From Saccharopolyspora oryzae (GTDB lineage Bacteria > Actinomycetota > Actinomycetes > Mycobacteriales > Pseudonocardiaceae): DNA of 64,000 bases. This document shows, in pieces, positions 7,684 to 16,878 of this stretch. The notes under the pieces are model-generated. The model saw only the letters and a list, made by a program, of their open reading frames with translations, was not told where the DNA came from and made no database searches. Made by a program: the position numbers and the translations under genes. The number at the start of each line of letters is the position of its first letter. Position 1 is the stretch's first letter. Location: contig NZ_JAQGLA010000024.1 in the NCBI RefSeq assembly GCF_027853915.1, positions 1 to 64,000 on the forward strand, written 5' to 3'.

Positions 7684-9267
7684 TCACTTCGACGAGCAGC
7701 GAGCTCCGTCAGCGGGGACCTTCAGGTCGACCAGGTACCGCGTGCCGGCGTCGTCGACGCAGGAAACGCCCTGCATGAACACCGTGTGCTGGGTGCCCTC
7801 GAAGGTGAGCAGGCGACCGTGCAGCGCGTCGGCGAGCTTGACGCCCGCGTCGTAGGGCGTCGCCGGGTCACCGGTGGTGGAGATCACCAGCGTCGGGGGC
7901 AGCGCGCCGACTTCGGGCTCGGTCGGTTCGCCGGTGACCGGGACCGGCCAGAACGCGCACATGTCGAGCGCCGCGCTCGGCGGGTTGCCGTCGTCGAGGA
8001 ACGGCGCCGCCTCGCGGTAGCGGCGGTCGGCCTCGCGGCGCACGTTCGGATCCATCACGCGCTGGTCGTCGACGCAGTGCACGGCGTCGAAGGCGTCGTT
8101 GGTGTTGGAGTAGCGGCCGCTCTGGTCGCGGCTGAAGTAGCTGTCGGAGAGCGCGAGCAGGGTCCGGCCGCTGCCCTGGCGCAGCTCGGCGAGCCCGCCG
8201 TCCAGCTGGTCCCAGAGACTAGGTGTGTAGAGCGCCTGGATCGCGCCCATCGTGGCGTCCTTGTAGGACAGCTCGCGGCCGTCACCGGCGCGCACCGGGC
8301 GCTCCACCAGCGGACGGGTGATCTGCTGGAACTGCGCCACCGCGGTCTTCGGGTCGCGCCCCAGCGAGCACTGCTGGCGCGCCGCGCACCAGACCGCGAA
8401 GTCGTTGAAGGCGCGCTGGAACCCGGCACCCTGCGCCACCAGCTGGTCGATGGCCGACTGGCCCGGGTCGATCGCGCCGTCGAGCACCATCGCCCGCACG
8501 TTGCCGGGGAACTTCTCGGCGAACTCCGCGCCGATCCGGGTGCCGTAGGAGTAGCCGACGTAGTTGAGCTTCTCGTCGCCGAGCGCCGAGCGGAGCACGT
8601 CCATGTCCCGGGCGACGTCGCGCGTGCCGACGTTGGCCAGCAGCTTCGGGTTGGTGCGCTGGGCGCACTTGCTCGCGTAGTCGCGCTCCTCGCTCTCGGT
8701 CTGCGCCACCCCAGCCGGCGAGGTGTCCGCGTCGGAGTCCAACCGGTCGGCATCGCGCTCCTGGTCGGTCAGGCACCGCACCTCCGGATCGGAGGCGCCG
8801 ATGCCGCGCGGGTCGAAGCCGATCAGGTCGAACCGCTCCCCCAGCTCGGTGCTGCGAATCGATCCGGCCAGGCTGGCCGCCGTGCTCATCCCGGACGCCC
8901 CCGGACCACCGGGGTTGATCTGCAGCGAACCGATCTTCTGCTGCTGGTCGGTGGCCGGGCTGCGCAGGACGCCGATGGTGATCGCCTCGCCCTGCGGGGC
9001 GGCGTAGTCCATCGGGACCTGCAGGCGCGCGCACTCGATACCGGGGCTGGCGTAAGCGGTCCGGTCGCTCTCGGTCCGGGCGTAAGGCGCGCAGGGCCCC
9101 CACGACAGCTCCTGGCCGTAGAAGCGCTCCAAGCCCGGCGGAACCGGTCCGACCGGACCCTTCCGCTCCGTGTGCGGCTGCAGCGGCTGGGGGCTCTGCG
9201 TCGGCAGGCTGCACGCGGCGGCGCCCAGCACGACGACGGCGGAGAGCACTGTCAGTAGGCGGTTCAC
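7684..9267 (-). CDS. Exported alpha/beta-hydrolase, TAP/SlpD/Hip1-like lipoprotein
   Basis: This 527-residue hydrolase starts at one of two adjacent GTG codons (9265-9270). The first 25 residues form a signal sequence ending in a lipobox-like LGAAACS, so a lipoprotein on the outer face of the membrane is likely. An alpha/beta-hydrolase fold follows, with the nucleophile elbow GYSYG, the oxyanion-side motif NPGGPGASG typical of tripeptidyl aminopeptidases, and a C-terminal GTQHTVF carrying the likely catalytic histidine. A C-terminal TAP-like domain is present (ISTTGDPATPYDAG). Homologues cleave peptides from N-termini or act as carboxylesterases; M. tuberculosis Rv2223c and Rv2224c (Hip1/CaeA) sit next to glnA2 in the same way. 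The gene is divergent from nadE. Family and export are well supported; the substrate is not known. Confidence 0.88.
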   Translation of the reverse strand: MNRLLTVLSAVVVLGAAACSLPTQSPQPLQPHTERKGPVGPVPPGLERFYGQELSWGPCAPYARTESDRTAYASPGIECARLQVPMDYAAPQGEAITIGVLRSPATDQQQKIGSLQINPGGPGASGMSTAASLAGSIRSTELGERFDLIGFDPRGIGASDPEVRCLTDQERDADRLDSDADTSPAGVAQTESEERDYASKCAQRTNPKLLANVGTRDVARDMDVLRSALGDEKLNYVGYSYGTRIGAEFAEKFPGNVRAMVLDGAIDPGQSAIDQLVAQGAGFQRAFNDFAVWCAARQQCSLGRDPKTAVAQFQQITRPLVERPVRAGDGRELSYKDATMGAIQALYTPSLWDQLDGGLAELRQGSGRTLLALSDSYFSRDQSGRYSNTNDAFDAVHCVDDQRVMDPNVRREADRRYREAAPFLDDGNPPSAALDMCAFWPVPVTGEPTEPEVGALPPTLVISTTGDPATPYDAGVKLADALHGRLLTFEGTQHTVFMQGVSCVDDAGTRYLVDLKVPADGARCSSK

Positions 9268-9350
9268 CACAGGATCGTGACATGCGGGGAGCGGTGTGAG
9301 CCGCGCCGGGCGGGACGACACCGCCCGGTCGGGTGCGCGAAGATGGGGCC

Positions 9351-11096
9351 ATGCCCCAGTTGCGCATCGCACTCGCACAGGTCAACGCATGCGTCGGCGA
9401 CATCGCCGGGAACAGCTCGATGGTCCTGGAGTGGACCCGTCGCGCCGTGCAGGAGGGCGCCCACCTGGTGGCGTTCCCCGAGATGGTGCTGTCGGGTTAC
9501 CCGGTCGAGGACCTCGCGCTGCGCAAGTCGTTCGCCGCGGCCAACCTCGCCGAGGTCGAGCAGCTCGCCCGCCGGTTGCAGGAGGCCGGTTGCGGCGACG
9601 CGCTGGTGATCGTCGGGCACCTCGGCCGCGACGACCAAGGTCCGCGCAACTCCGCGTCGCTGCTCTACGGCGGCGAGATCGTGGCGACCTACCACAAGCA
9701 CCACCTGCCGAACTACGGCGTGTTCGACGAGGCCCGCTACTTCGCGCCCGGTTTCGACCTGCCGATCGTGCGGTTCCACGGGCTGGACGTCGGCGTGGTG
9801 ATCTGCGAGGACATCTGGCAGAACGGCGGCCCGGTGGCCGCGCTGGGCCAGGTCGGCGTGGACCTCGTGGTGTGCCTCAACGGCTCGCCCTACGAGCGCG
9901 CCAAGGACGACGTCCGCACCCCGCTGGTCGTGCGGCGGGCGGCCGAAGCCGGGGCGCCGCTGGCCTACGTCAACCTGGTCGGCGCGCAGGACGAGCTGGT
10001 CTTCGACGGCGATTCGATGATCGCCGCGGGGGACGGCGAGATCACCGCGCGGGCGCCGCAGTTCGCCGAGCACCTGCTGCTGCAGGACCTGGAGCTGACC
10101 GCGGGCGGCCACACCTCGACCACGGTGTCCGCCGAGCCGGGTCCGATGCGGATGCCGGCCTTCGACGTGCAGCGGATCGTGGTGCAGCCCGAACCGCTGC
10201 CGAGCTACGAGCCGCTGGCGTCCGCTCCCCCTGCCGAGCCGCTGGACGACGAGGCCGAGGTGTGGGGCGCGCTGGTCACCGGGCTGCGCGACTACGTGCA
10301 CAAGAACGGTTTCCGGTCGGTGACCTTCGGGTTCTCCGGCGGCATCGACTCGGCGGTCGTCGCGGCGCTGGCCGCGGACGCGCTCGGTGCGGACGCGGTG
10401 CACGGCGTTTCGATGCCGTCGAACTACTCCTCCGAGCACTCCCGCTCCGACGCCGCCGAACTGGCCGAGCGCATCGGCTGCCACTTCGAGGTGCAGCCGA
10501 TCGCCGACATGGTCGACGTGTACGTGCGGCAGCTGGAGCTGGCCGGGCTGGCCGAGGAGAACGTGCAGGCGCGCGCCCGCGGCGTGCTGCTGATGGCGCT
10601 GTCCAACCAGCGCGGGCACCTGGTGCTGGCGACCGGGAACAAGACCGAGCTGGCGGTGGGCTACTCCACCATGTACGGCGACGCGGTGGGTGCCTTCGCG
10701 CCGATCAAGGACGTGCCGAAGACGCTGGTGTGGAAGCTGGCGCAGTGGCGCAACGCGGATGCGGAGAAGCGCGGCGAGGTGCCGCCGATCCCGGAGAACT
10801 CGATCACCAAGCCGCCGTCGGCGGAGCTGCGGCCGGACCAGGTGGACCAGGACTCGCTGCCCGAGTACGACGTGCTCGACGTGGTGCTGGACGGCTACGT
10901 GGAGAGCGACCGCAGCTACGCGGACCTGATCGCCGAGGGCTTCGACGCCGAGCTGGTCGAGCGGGTGCTGCAGATGGTGGACCGCGCCGAGTACAAGCGG
11001 CGGCAGTACCCGCCGGGGACCAAGATCACGTTCAAGGCGTTCGGCCGGGACCGGCGGCTCCCGCTGACCAACCGGTGGCGAGAGATCGCGCCGTGA
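9351..11096 (+). CDS. nadE: Glutamine-dependent NAD+ synthetase
   Basis: This 581-residue two-domain enzyme performs the last step of NAD synthesis (deamido-NAD + glutamine + ATP). Residues 1-280 are a nitrilase-type glutaminase with the Glu-Lys-Cys triad visible in FPEMVLSGY, YHKHHLPNYG and VVICEDIW. Residues 300-581 are the synthetase domain with the P-loop FSGGIDSAVVA and the ammonia-channel region found in the long NadE form. The ATG at 9351 is preferred over one 18 bp upstream because the conserved LRIALAQVN strand begins right after it, and a G-rich ribosome-binding site precedes it. It is a cytoplasmic multimer in its family. Confidence 0.95.
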   Translation: MPQLRIALAQVNACVGDIAGNSSMVLEWTRRAVQEGAHLVAFPEMVLSGYPVEDLALRKSFAAANLAEVEQLARRLQEAGCGDALVIVGHLGRDDQGPRNSASLLYGGEIVATYHKHHLPNYGVFDEARYFAPGFDLPIVRFHGLDVGVVICEDIWQNGGPVAALGQVGVDLVVCLNGSPYERAKDDVRTPLVVRRAAEAGAPLAYVNLVGAQDELVFDGDSMIAAGDGEITARAPQFAEHLLLQDLELTAGGHTSTTVSAEPGPMRMPAFDVQRIVVQPEPLPSYEPLASAPPAEPLDDEAEVWGALVTGLRDYVHKNGFRSVTFGFSGGIDSAVVAALAADALGADAVHGVSMPSNYSSEHSRSDAAELAERIGCHFEVQPIADMVDVYVRQLELAGLAEENVQARARGVLLMALSNQRGHLVLATGNKTELAVGYSTMYGDAVGAFAPIKDVPKTLVWKLAQWRNADAEKRGEVPPIPENSITKPPSAELRPDQVDQDSLPEYDVLDVVLDGYVESDRSYADLIAEGFDAELVERVLQMVDRAEYKRRQYPPGTKITFKAFGRDRRLPLTNRWREIAP

Positions 11097-11102
11097 GCCC
11101 GG

Positions 11103-11148
11103 CTCGTGAGCGGCGATGGTGGTTCTTGCGACCATCGCCGCTCACGAG
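11103..11148 (+). terminator. Hairpin terminator of nadE
   Basis: A perfect 18-bp stem (11103-11120 with 11131-11148, starting CTCGTGAGCGG) and a 10-nt loop begin 7 bp after the nadE stop. It is the first of three successive hairpins before the next gene. Confidence 0.7.
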
Positions 11149-11194
11149 TCGACGAGCACGCGGGTTCAGGTGTGCGCCCCGCCTCGTGCGGGTT

Positions 11195-11216
11195 CGCAGT
11201 TTCAATTGAAACTGCG
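11195..11216. repeat. Palindromic repeat, TTTCAATTGAAA family (copy 1)
   Basis: A 22-bp perfect palindrome with half-site CGCAGTTTCAA. Its AT-rich centre stands out in this GC-rich DNA. Four more copies occur in the window (21101, 21137, 49467 and 49509). Confidence 0.75.
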
Positions 11217-11261
11217 GACTGCCGGCGTGTCGGTGCCGGACACGCCGACGGGTGTCGGTGG

Positions 11262-11312
11262 TCCGCAAATTCAATGGAAATTGGACGTGCGGATTTCCAT
11301 TGAATTTGCGGA
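11262..11312. repeat. Long palindromic repeat with CGCAAATT ends (copy 1)
   Basis: Perfect 20-bp arms (11262-11281 and 11293-11312) surround an 11-nt loop. The outer part reads CCGCAAATTC. A second copy with the same outer sequence and the inner part reversed is at 49566-49611. The right arm ends 36 bp upstream of the SNF2 helicase start. Confidence 0.72.
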
Positions 11313-11348
11313 TCGCCTGGGACTCGGCGACCGAAGGAGGAACATCCG

Positions 11349-14336
11349 GTGTGGGCCGTGCACTCGTTGTGCACTGTGGACGGACGTCTGGTGCTGTGGG
11401 CGGAGGACTCCGCGCTGCCGGCGCGGATTCCGGGACGCGCACCGCGCGGTCCGCTGGCGCATCCGTTCGCGGTTGCCGGTGAGGCGCTGCGGGATGCGCT
11501 GACCGGGGAGCAGTTCAAGGTCAACTCGATCCCGGTCCAGCTGCCGTCCTACGCCTCCGCACCGGTCGCTTCTCCGGAACTGGTCCGGGATCCGCTGACC
11601 GCCGGTCCCGCACCGCGCGGGAAGCTGCGGCTGCGCGAGTGGCTGGTGCCCGCTGTGGCCTGCAGCCCGGCGGCGGTCATCGAGCTGCTGGACGAGGGCG
11701 TGCCCGGCTGCCGGTTGGGCGCTTCGGCGCATTTCCTGCGCAGCGTCGCCGAGTTCGCCGAACAGCTGGTGTCGCAGGGACGCGTGCTGCCCGCACTGCT
11801 GGACGAGAACGAGTGGCCGACCGCGCGGTGGCGACCGGCGTTGTCCAGCACGGATTCAGCGCACTTCGTGGCGCTGCGCGACGCCATGCCACCGGCGTTC
11901 CGCTGCGAGCGCGGCGACGCACCGGCCGATGTCCTGCGCAACGCCCTGAACGTGCTGGTCGACGGCATCGTGCGCAGCCGGGTCGCGGAACTCGAGCCGG
12001 CCGGAGGCCGGACTGCAGCGGCGGCCTGGCTGAAGGCGTTGACCGGCGAGCCGCGCTTCGACAGCGCCGAGAACCAGGTCCGCAGGCTCGCGCGGCAGTT
12101 GGAGACCTGGCGGGCCAGCGGCGGCAGGCAGAACCCGGTGCGGACCTGCTTCCGGCTGCACGCGCCCGAGGACGACGAGGACTGGCGCCTGGAGTTCCTG
12201 CTGCAGGCGGTGGACGACCCGAGCGTGCTGGTGTCGGCCGACGAGGTGTGGCGCGCGGACAGCATGGTCCTGCAGCGCTGGACCGACGAGCCGGAGGAGC
12301 TGCTGCTCACCGATCTCGGCGAGGCCAGCCGGATCTTCCCCGCGCTGGACGCGGCGCTGCGCGTGCCGCACCCGAGCGAGCTGCTGCTGGACGCCACCGG
12401 CGCGTACGAGTTCCTCACCAGCGCTGCGCTGCTGGACCAGGCGGGTTTCGGCGTCCTGCTGCCGTCCTGGTGGGGGCACACCGAGCAGCTCGGGTTGAAG
12501 CTGACCGCGTCGAGCACCGGAACAGCCGGTGCCGTGGCCAAGGAGTCCGGCGTCGGACTGGCCGACCTGGTCGACTACCGCTGGGACCTGGCGCTCGGCA
12601 ACGAGCAGCTGACCGAGTCGGAGCTCGAAGAGCTGGCCGCCGCGAAGGTTCCGCTGGTCCGGTTGCGCGGCCGCTGGGTCCGGATCGACCGCAAGCGGCT
12701 CGCGGCCGGGCTGGCGTTCCTGGAGCAGTCCGGATCCGGCCAGATGACCGCCGGTGAGGTGCTGCTGCAGGCCGGGCTCCCCGCGGAGGACGGCGAACGG
12801 CCGATGCCGGTCGTGGAGGTCAGCGGACGCGGGTGGGTCGGCGACCTGCTGTCCGGTCAGCTCGAGCAGCACCTGGAACCGGTGGAGCCGCCCCAGGGGT
12901 TCAACGCGACCTTGCGCCCGTACCAGCGACGTGGTCTGGCCTGGTTGGCGTTCCTCGACCGGCTCGGGCTGGGCGCCTGCCTCGCCGACGACATGGGCCT
13001 GGGCAAGACCGTGCAGCTGCTGGCGCTGGAAGCGCTGGCGCGGGCCGGAGGTTCGCGCGGGCCGACGCTGCTGGTCTGCCCGATGTCGCTGGTCGGCAAC
13101 TGGCAGCGGGAGGCCGCGAAGTTCGCGCCGTCGCTGGACGTCCACGTCCATCACGGTTCCGACCGGCTCACCGGCGAGGACCTGATGGAGGAGGTCGGCG
13201 GGCACGACCTGGTCATCACCACCTATCCCCTGGCCGCGCGGGATTCCGCCGTGCTGCGGGAGATCCGCTGGGAGCGGGTGGTGCTCGACGAGGCGCAGAA
13301 CATCAAGAACAGCAACGCCCGGCAGTCGCGGGCGGTGCGCGGGCTGTCCGCGCGGCAGCGGATCGCGCTCACCGGCACACCGGTGGAGAACCGGCTCGCC
13401 GAGCTCTGGTCCATCATGGACTTCGCCAACCCGGGCGTCCTCGGCTCGCTGAGCACGTTCCGGGCGCGGTTCGCGGTGCCGATCGAGCGCGACGGCGACA
13501 CCGAAGCCGCGGCGCGGCTGCGGCGGGTCACCGGGCCTTTCGTGCTGCGGCGGGTGAAGACCGATCCGGCGATCATCGACGACCTGCCGGACAAGATCGA
13601 GATGAAGCAGCTGTGCAACCTCACCGCCGAGCAGGCCTCGCTCTACCAGGCGGTGGTGGACGACATGCTGGCGCGCATCGCCGACAGCGAGGGCATGGAG
13701 CGGCGCGGCCTGGTGCTGGCGACGATGTCGAAGCTCAAGCAGGTCTGCAACCACCCGGCGCAGCTGCTCGGCGACGGCTCCCCGCTGCCCGACCGGTCCG
13801 GGAAGGTGGCGCGGTTGGAGGAGATCCTCGAATCGGTGCTGGCCGACGGCGACAAGGCGCTGTGCTTCACGCAGTTCGCGGGCTTCGCCGGGATGCTGGT
13901 GCCGCACCTGGCCGCCCGGTTCGACACCGAAGTGCTGTTCCTGCACGGCGGCACGTCGAAGAAGGCCCGCGACGAGATGGTCCGGCGGTTCCAGGAGACC
14001 GACGGGCCGGCGATCTTCCTGCTGTCGCTCAAGGCCGGTGGCACCGGGCTGACGCTGACCGCCGCCAACCACGTCATCCACCTCGACCGCTGGTGGAACC
14101 CGGCGGTCGAGGACCAGGCCACCGACCGGGCGTTCCGCATCGGGCAGCGCCGGGACGTGCAGGTCCGCAAGCTGACCTGCATCGGCACCCTGGAGGAGAA
14201 GATCGACCGGATGATGGCGGACAAGAAGGCGCTGGCGCAGCTGGTGGTCGGCTCCGGCGAGAACTGGCTGACCGAGCTGTCCACCAGCCAGCTGCGCGAA
14301 CTGGTGGCGCTGGAATCGGAGGCCATCGGTGAGTGA
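11349..14336 (+). CDS. SNF2-family DEAD/DEAH-box helicase
   Basis: This 995-residue ATPase starts at a GTG with an excellent GGAGG 8 bp upstream. The N-terminal half has no motif I recognise apart from the bacterial SNF2-associated region around residues 360-490. The SNF2 motor follows: motif I DDMGLGKT (about 547), motif II DEAQ (about 645), then the helicase C domain with SLKAGGTGLTLTAANHVIHL and the arginine-finger motif HRIGQ-like FRIGQRR. SNF2 proteins move along double-stranded DNA or displace bound proteins without classical strand separation. The downstream SWIM-domain gene overlaps it by 8 bp, so the two are made together and probably work as a pair. The biological role in actinobacteria is unclear; a link to DNA repair is only inference. 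Confidence 0.9.
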   Translation: MWAVHSLCTVDGRLVLWAEDSALPARIPGRAPRGPLAHPFAVAGEALRDALTGEQFKVNSIPVQLPSYASAPVASPELVRDPLTAGPAPRGKLRLREWLVPAVACSPAAVIELLDEGVPGCRLGASAHFLRSVAEFAEQLVSQGRVLPALLDENEWPTARWRPALSSTDSAHFVALRDAMPPAFRCERGDAPADVLRNALNVLVDGIVRSRVAELEPAGGRTAAAAWLKALTGEPRFDSAENQVRRLARQLETWRASGGRQNPVRTCFRLHAPEDDEDWRLEFLLQAVDDPSVLVSADEVWRADSMVLQRWTDEPEELLLTDLGEASRIFPALDAALRVPHPSELLLDATGAYEFLTSAALLDQAGFGVLLPSWWGHTEQLGLKLTASSTGTAGAVAKESGVGLADLVDYRWDLALGNEQLTESELEELAAAKVPLVRLRGRWVRIDRKRLAAGLAFLEQSGSGQMTAGEVLLQAGLPAEDGERPMPVVEVSGRGWVGDLLSGQLEQHLEPVEPPQGFNATLRPYQRRGLAWLAFLDRLGLGACLADDMGLGKTVQLLALEALARAGGSRGPTLLVCPMSLVGNWQREAAKFAPSLDVHVHHGSDRLTGEDLMEEVGGHDLVITTYPLAARDSAVLREIRWERVVLDEAQNIKNSNARQSRAVRGLSARQRIALTGTPVENRLAELWSIMDFANPGVLGSLSTFRARFAVPIERDGDTEAAARLRRVTGPFVLRRVKTDPAIIDDLPDKIEMKQLCNLTAEQASLYQAVVDDMLARIADSEGMERRGLVLATMSKLKQVCNHPAQLLGDGSPLPDRSGKVARLEEILESVLADGDKALCFTQFAGFAGMLVPHLAARFDTEVLFLHGGTSKKARDEMVRRFQETDGPAIFLLSLKAGGTGLTLTAANHVIHLDRWWNPAVEDQATDRAFRIGQRRDVQVRKLTCIGTLEEKIDRMMADKKALAQLVVGSGENWLTELSTSQLRELVALESEAIGE

Positions 14337-15153
14337 CTGGTACGGCGGATTCCCCAAGCCCAGCAAGCCGATTCGGGTCGAGGGCGGCATCAAGGCGCGC
14401 AGCAAGCGCGGCGAGATCGCGCAGACCTGGTGGTCGCGCCGGTTCATCGAGGTGCTGGAGTCGTTCGGCATGGGCGGCCGGTTGCAACGCGGGAAGAACT
14501 ACGCGCGCGCCGGCCAGGTGCTGAACCTGTCGCTGTCGACGAGCGTGGTGGTCGGCCTGGTCCAGGGATCCCGCCCCCAGCCGTACCGGGCGCGGATCGG
14601 CATCAAGGCGCTGTCGTCGGCGGAGTGGGACCAGGTCGAGCGGGCGCTGGCCGGTCAGGCGCTGTACGCGGCGAAGCTGCTCGCCGGGGAGATGCCGCAG
14701 GACATCGAGGACGTCTTCGCTGAGCTCGGCCTGGAGCTGTTCCCGACGACCATGCGCGAGCTGACCATGGACTGCTCCTGCCCGGACTGGGAAATCCCGT
14801 GCAAGCACCTGGCGGCGACCTGCTACCTGCTGGCGGAGTCCTTCGACGCGGACCCGTTCCAGATCCTCGCCTGGCGCGGCCGCTCGCGGGAAGAACTCCT
14901 CGACCGCCTCCGCACCCTCCGAGGCACGACCGCCGGACCTGCGGCGGAACAACCGACCGGGCCGGAACCGCTGTCGGCATCCCTGGAAACCTTCTGGACA
15001 GCCCCGGAACCCCCGGCTCCGCCGCCGACCACGGGCACCACGGCACCGGACGCGATCCTCGACGAACTCGACCCGCTCCCGGTCAAGATCGGCGACGACT
15101 CGGCGGTGGACCTGCTCCGCCCCGCCTACCGGGCGATGACGGCGCCGGAGTAG
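14329..15153 (+). CDS. SWIM zinc-finger protein, partner of the SNF2 helicase
   Basis: This 274-residue protein starts at a GTG that lies inside the end of the helicase gene (8-bp overlap). Residues 145-165 contain the SWIM zinc-finger pattern CxCx(n)CxH, seen as CSCPDWEIPCKH, a fold thought to bind DNA or protein. The N-terminal WYGGFPKPSKP and the WWSRRFIEVLE segment are typical of the actinobacterial family that always sits next to a SNF2 helicase. The C-terminal 80 residues are proline-rich and low in complexity. A DNA-targeting or regulatory subunit is likely, with no catalytic motif seen. Confidence 0.85.
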   Translation: MSDWYGGFPKPSKPIRVEGGIKARSKRGEIAQTWWSRRFIEVLESFGMGGRLQRGKNYARAGQVLNLSLSTSVVVGLVQGSRPQPYRARIGIKALSSAEWDQVERALAGQALYAAKLLAGEMPQDIEDVFAELGLELFPTTMRELTMDCSCPDWEIPCKHLAATCYLLAESFDADPFQILAWRGRSREELLDRLRTLRGTTAGPAAEQPTGPEPLSASLETFWTAPEPPAPPPTTGTTAPDAILDELDPLPVKIGDDSAVDLLRPAYRAMTAPE

Positions 15154-15273
15154 TCAGGGCTGGTTCGGCGGCGCGGGTGAAAGACATGGAGCGGCTCCTT
15201 CCCACTGACCGCGCCCAGCCTCCCACCGCAACGCGATTCGCGCCGAGAACCTCGGACGTCATGCCTGGTCAGG

Positions 15274-15321
15274 ACCCGTGAGTACTTTGGGGTGCTATAG
15301 CCCCCCAAAGTACTCACGGGT
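15274..15321. repeat. 48-bp palindromic repeat, GTGAGTACTT family (copy 1)
   Basis: The element is a 48-bp palindrome whose two 24-bp halves differ at one position. The outer 19 bp of each arm (15274-15292 and 15303-15321) pair perfectly, beginning ACCCGTGAGTACTTT. It lies between convergent genes (SWIM protein and VOC protein), so it can act as a bidirectional terminator. Related copies are at 43140 and 57690. The flank TTCACCAGGCCAAAC (15323-15337) is also shared with the third copy. Confidence 0.8.
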
Positions 15322-15375
15322 CTTCACCAGGCCAAACGTTCATCCACATCGGACCGAAGAGTGCCTTCACCATCG

Positions 15376-15825
15376 TCAGGGGGCTTCGTCGATGGTCGGC
15401 ATCGGGGGGCCGGTGGGGTGCCAGGTTTCGAGGAAGGCCGGTTGGCGGGACGTTTCCACCAGTTCGATCCGGGCTCCGATCGAGTCCATTCGGTGGTAGG
15501 CGAAGGCCCTGCCGTGCGGGCAGCCGGAGAAGTCCTCGGGGATGCCGTGGGATTCCAGGCGCCGGGAGCCGGCTTGCAGGTCCGTCGTCCAGTAGCCGAG
15601 GTGGTCGAAGCGGGCTCCCGCCGAGGCGTCCCACGGGCTTCCCGGTGGGCCCTCGATCAGCTCGATGAACGGGGCTCCGCCCCGGGTGAAGACGATGCGG
15701 TACTGCCAGTCGCCCAGGGTGCTGGTCTGCGGTTCGCCCCACTCGACGCCGCTGGCGTTCTCGAAGTCGCGCATCGCGCGCTCCAGGTCGGGCACGACGA
15801 AGCACACGTGGTAGAAGGACGTCAC
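15376..15825 (-). CDS. VOC-family (glyoxalase-like) protein
   Basis: This 149-residue protein starts at GTG. The first strand, FYHVCFVVPDLERAMRDF, is the usual start of a vicinal-oxygen-chelate fold, followed by the second beta-alpha-beta unit around FDHLGYWTTDLQAGSRRLE. Metal-ligand candidates are His6, the glutamate in FIELIE and His96. VOC proteins include glyoxalases, ring-cleaving dioxygenases and resistance proteins, and nothing here decides among them. It is monocistronic and convergent with the helicase/SWIM pair. Confidence 0.8.
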   Translation of the reverse strand: MTSFYHVCFVVPDLERAMRDFENASGVEWGEPQTSTLGDWQYRIVFTRGGAPFIELIEGPPGSPWDASAGARFDHLGYWTTDLQAGSRRLESHGIPEDFSGCPHGRAFAYHRMDSIGARIELVETSRQPAFLETWHPTGPPMPTIDEAP

Positions 15826-15875
15826 CGGGGCATCATCCGATCAGCCGGGGCCTGAAGCGATGCGGGGCGCGGGGT

Positions 15876-15911
15876 GCGGGAGGGAGGTACCCCCAGGTCC
15901 CCCCCTCCCGC
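15876..15911 (-). terminator. Candidate hairpin terminator for the DUF1905 gene
   Basis: A GC-rich stem (GCGGGAGGG at 15876-15884 with CCCTCCCGC at 15903-15911) lies about 90 bp downstream of the DUF1905 gene stop, in the 177-bp gap before the VOC gene. Confidence 0.4.
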
Positions 15912-16002
15912 GTCCCACGCACTCCCCGTCCCATTAGACGTTGAGCCGGCCTTTTGGTTGCATCATGTTTTTCACCGTTTTTCCCAGCGCGGAAATCGCA
16001 GG

Positions 16003-16266
16003 TCAGAGGCGCTCCAGCAGGCGGACGACGACCTCGTCCCCGGCCTGCTTGCCGATCTTCGCCCGGATCGCGGCCTTCACCGGGAGCTTGTGGGTGCCGT
16101 CGCCCAGGGCCATGAAGGAGCTCCGGAACGGCTCGCCGTCGACCGTGCCGCGGACCTTCACCAGACCGCGGGTGCCGAAGTACTCCGCCGACCTCGGCCA
16201 GACCACGTAGGTCCAACCGCCCGGCTCCGGGCTCTGCAGCAATTCCGCGGTGAACGTCTCGTCCAT
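16003..16266 (-). CDS. DUF1905 domain protein
   Basis: This 87-residue protein is almost exactly one DUF1905 domain, a small beta-barrel-like domain of unknown function. The core motifs [15 protein letters not shown] and [20 protein letters not shown] are conserved in the family. The ATG is preceded by a strong GAGGAGG ribosome-binding site. In related genomes the domain stands alone or is fused to a YdeI-type domain, which is not present here. It is 49 bp downstream of the small membrane-protein gene and may share its transcript. Confidence 0.8.
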   Translation of the reverse strand: MDETFTAELLQSPEPGGWTYVVWPRSAEYFGTRGLVKVRGTVDGEPFRSSFMALGDGTHKLPVKAAIRAKIGKQAGDEVVVRLLERL

Positions 16267-16315
16267 GACCGACCTCCTCAGTCCTGCCCGGGTAGACCAC
16301 CGAGCCGCCCAGAAC

Positions 16316-16768
16316 TCATCGCTGCGGGCCTCGGAAACTGCCGTCGCCCAGTTCGTAGCAGGTCGTCGGGTAGTCCGACGGGATCTGGGCGTTGGTGCCG
16401 GACACGATCAGCACCGATGCGAGCACCGCGAGCACCAGCACCGCACCCGCGCCGACCGGGATCATCAGGCCCTGCGCCGAGCCCCGCGTCCACTGCTTTT
16501 CGGTCACCAAGCGGTTCGCGACGCGTCGGCAGATCGCGAACACCAGAGCACCGATCGGCACCAGGAGGAGGTTGATGACGATCGCGATCGGGAAGACGAT
16601 GAAGGTCAGCATGAAACCGCCGCCGGCTTCGACGAGATCGCACTTGCGCCAGAGCGTGCCGATCGTCCACATGTCGTAGAAGATCATCAGCAGCGCGAGC
16701 GGGAAGACCGACAACGCCGCGATCCCCGCCCAGAAACCAGCAGATCTGATCCTCGTCCGATCTTCCAC
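16316..16768 (-). CDS. Small integral membrane protein of unknown function
   Basis: I recognise no family. The 150-residue protein starts at a GTG preceded by AAAGGGG, which is better than the in-frame start far upstream that would add a basic, repetitive leader. There are three clear hydrophobic segments (about residues 9-30, 50-75 and 100-125), and an extracytoplasmic tail carries a cysteine (TTCYEL) with another cysteine near residue 40. It is divergent from the PheC-like gene, with a gap of about 110 bp. Confidence 0.65.
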   Translation of the reverse strand: MEDRTRIRSAGFWAGIAALSVFPLALLMIFYDMWTIGTLWRKCDLVEAGGGFMLTFIVFPIAIVINLLLVPIGALVFAICRRVANRLVTEKQWTRGSAQGLMIPVGAGAVLVLAVLASVLIVSGTNAQIPSDYPTTCYELGDGSFRGPQR

Positions 16769-16878
16769 ACCCCTTTGACGCACCGGACGGGCTGCGGTTG
16801 CCCGGTGACCGATCCAGGTCTGGATTTTGCCGGTCTGGCGGGTTATGCATGATCGTCCGAGATCGAGAGGTGGGCGGT

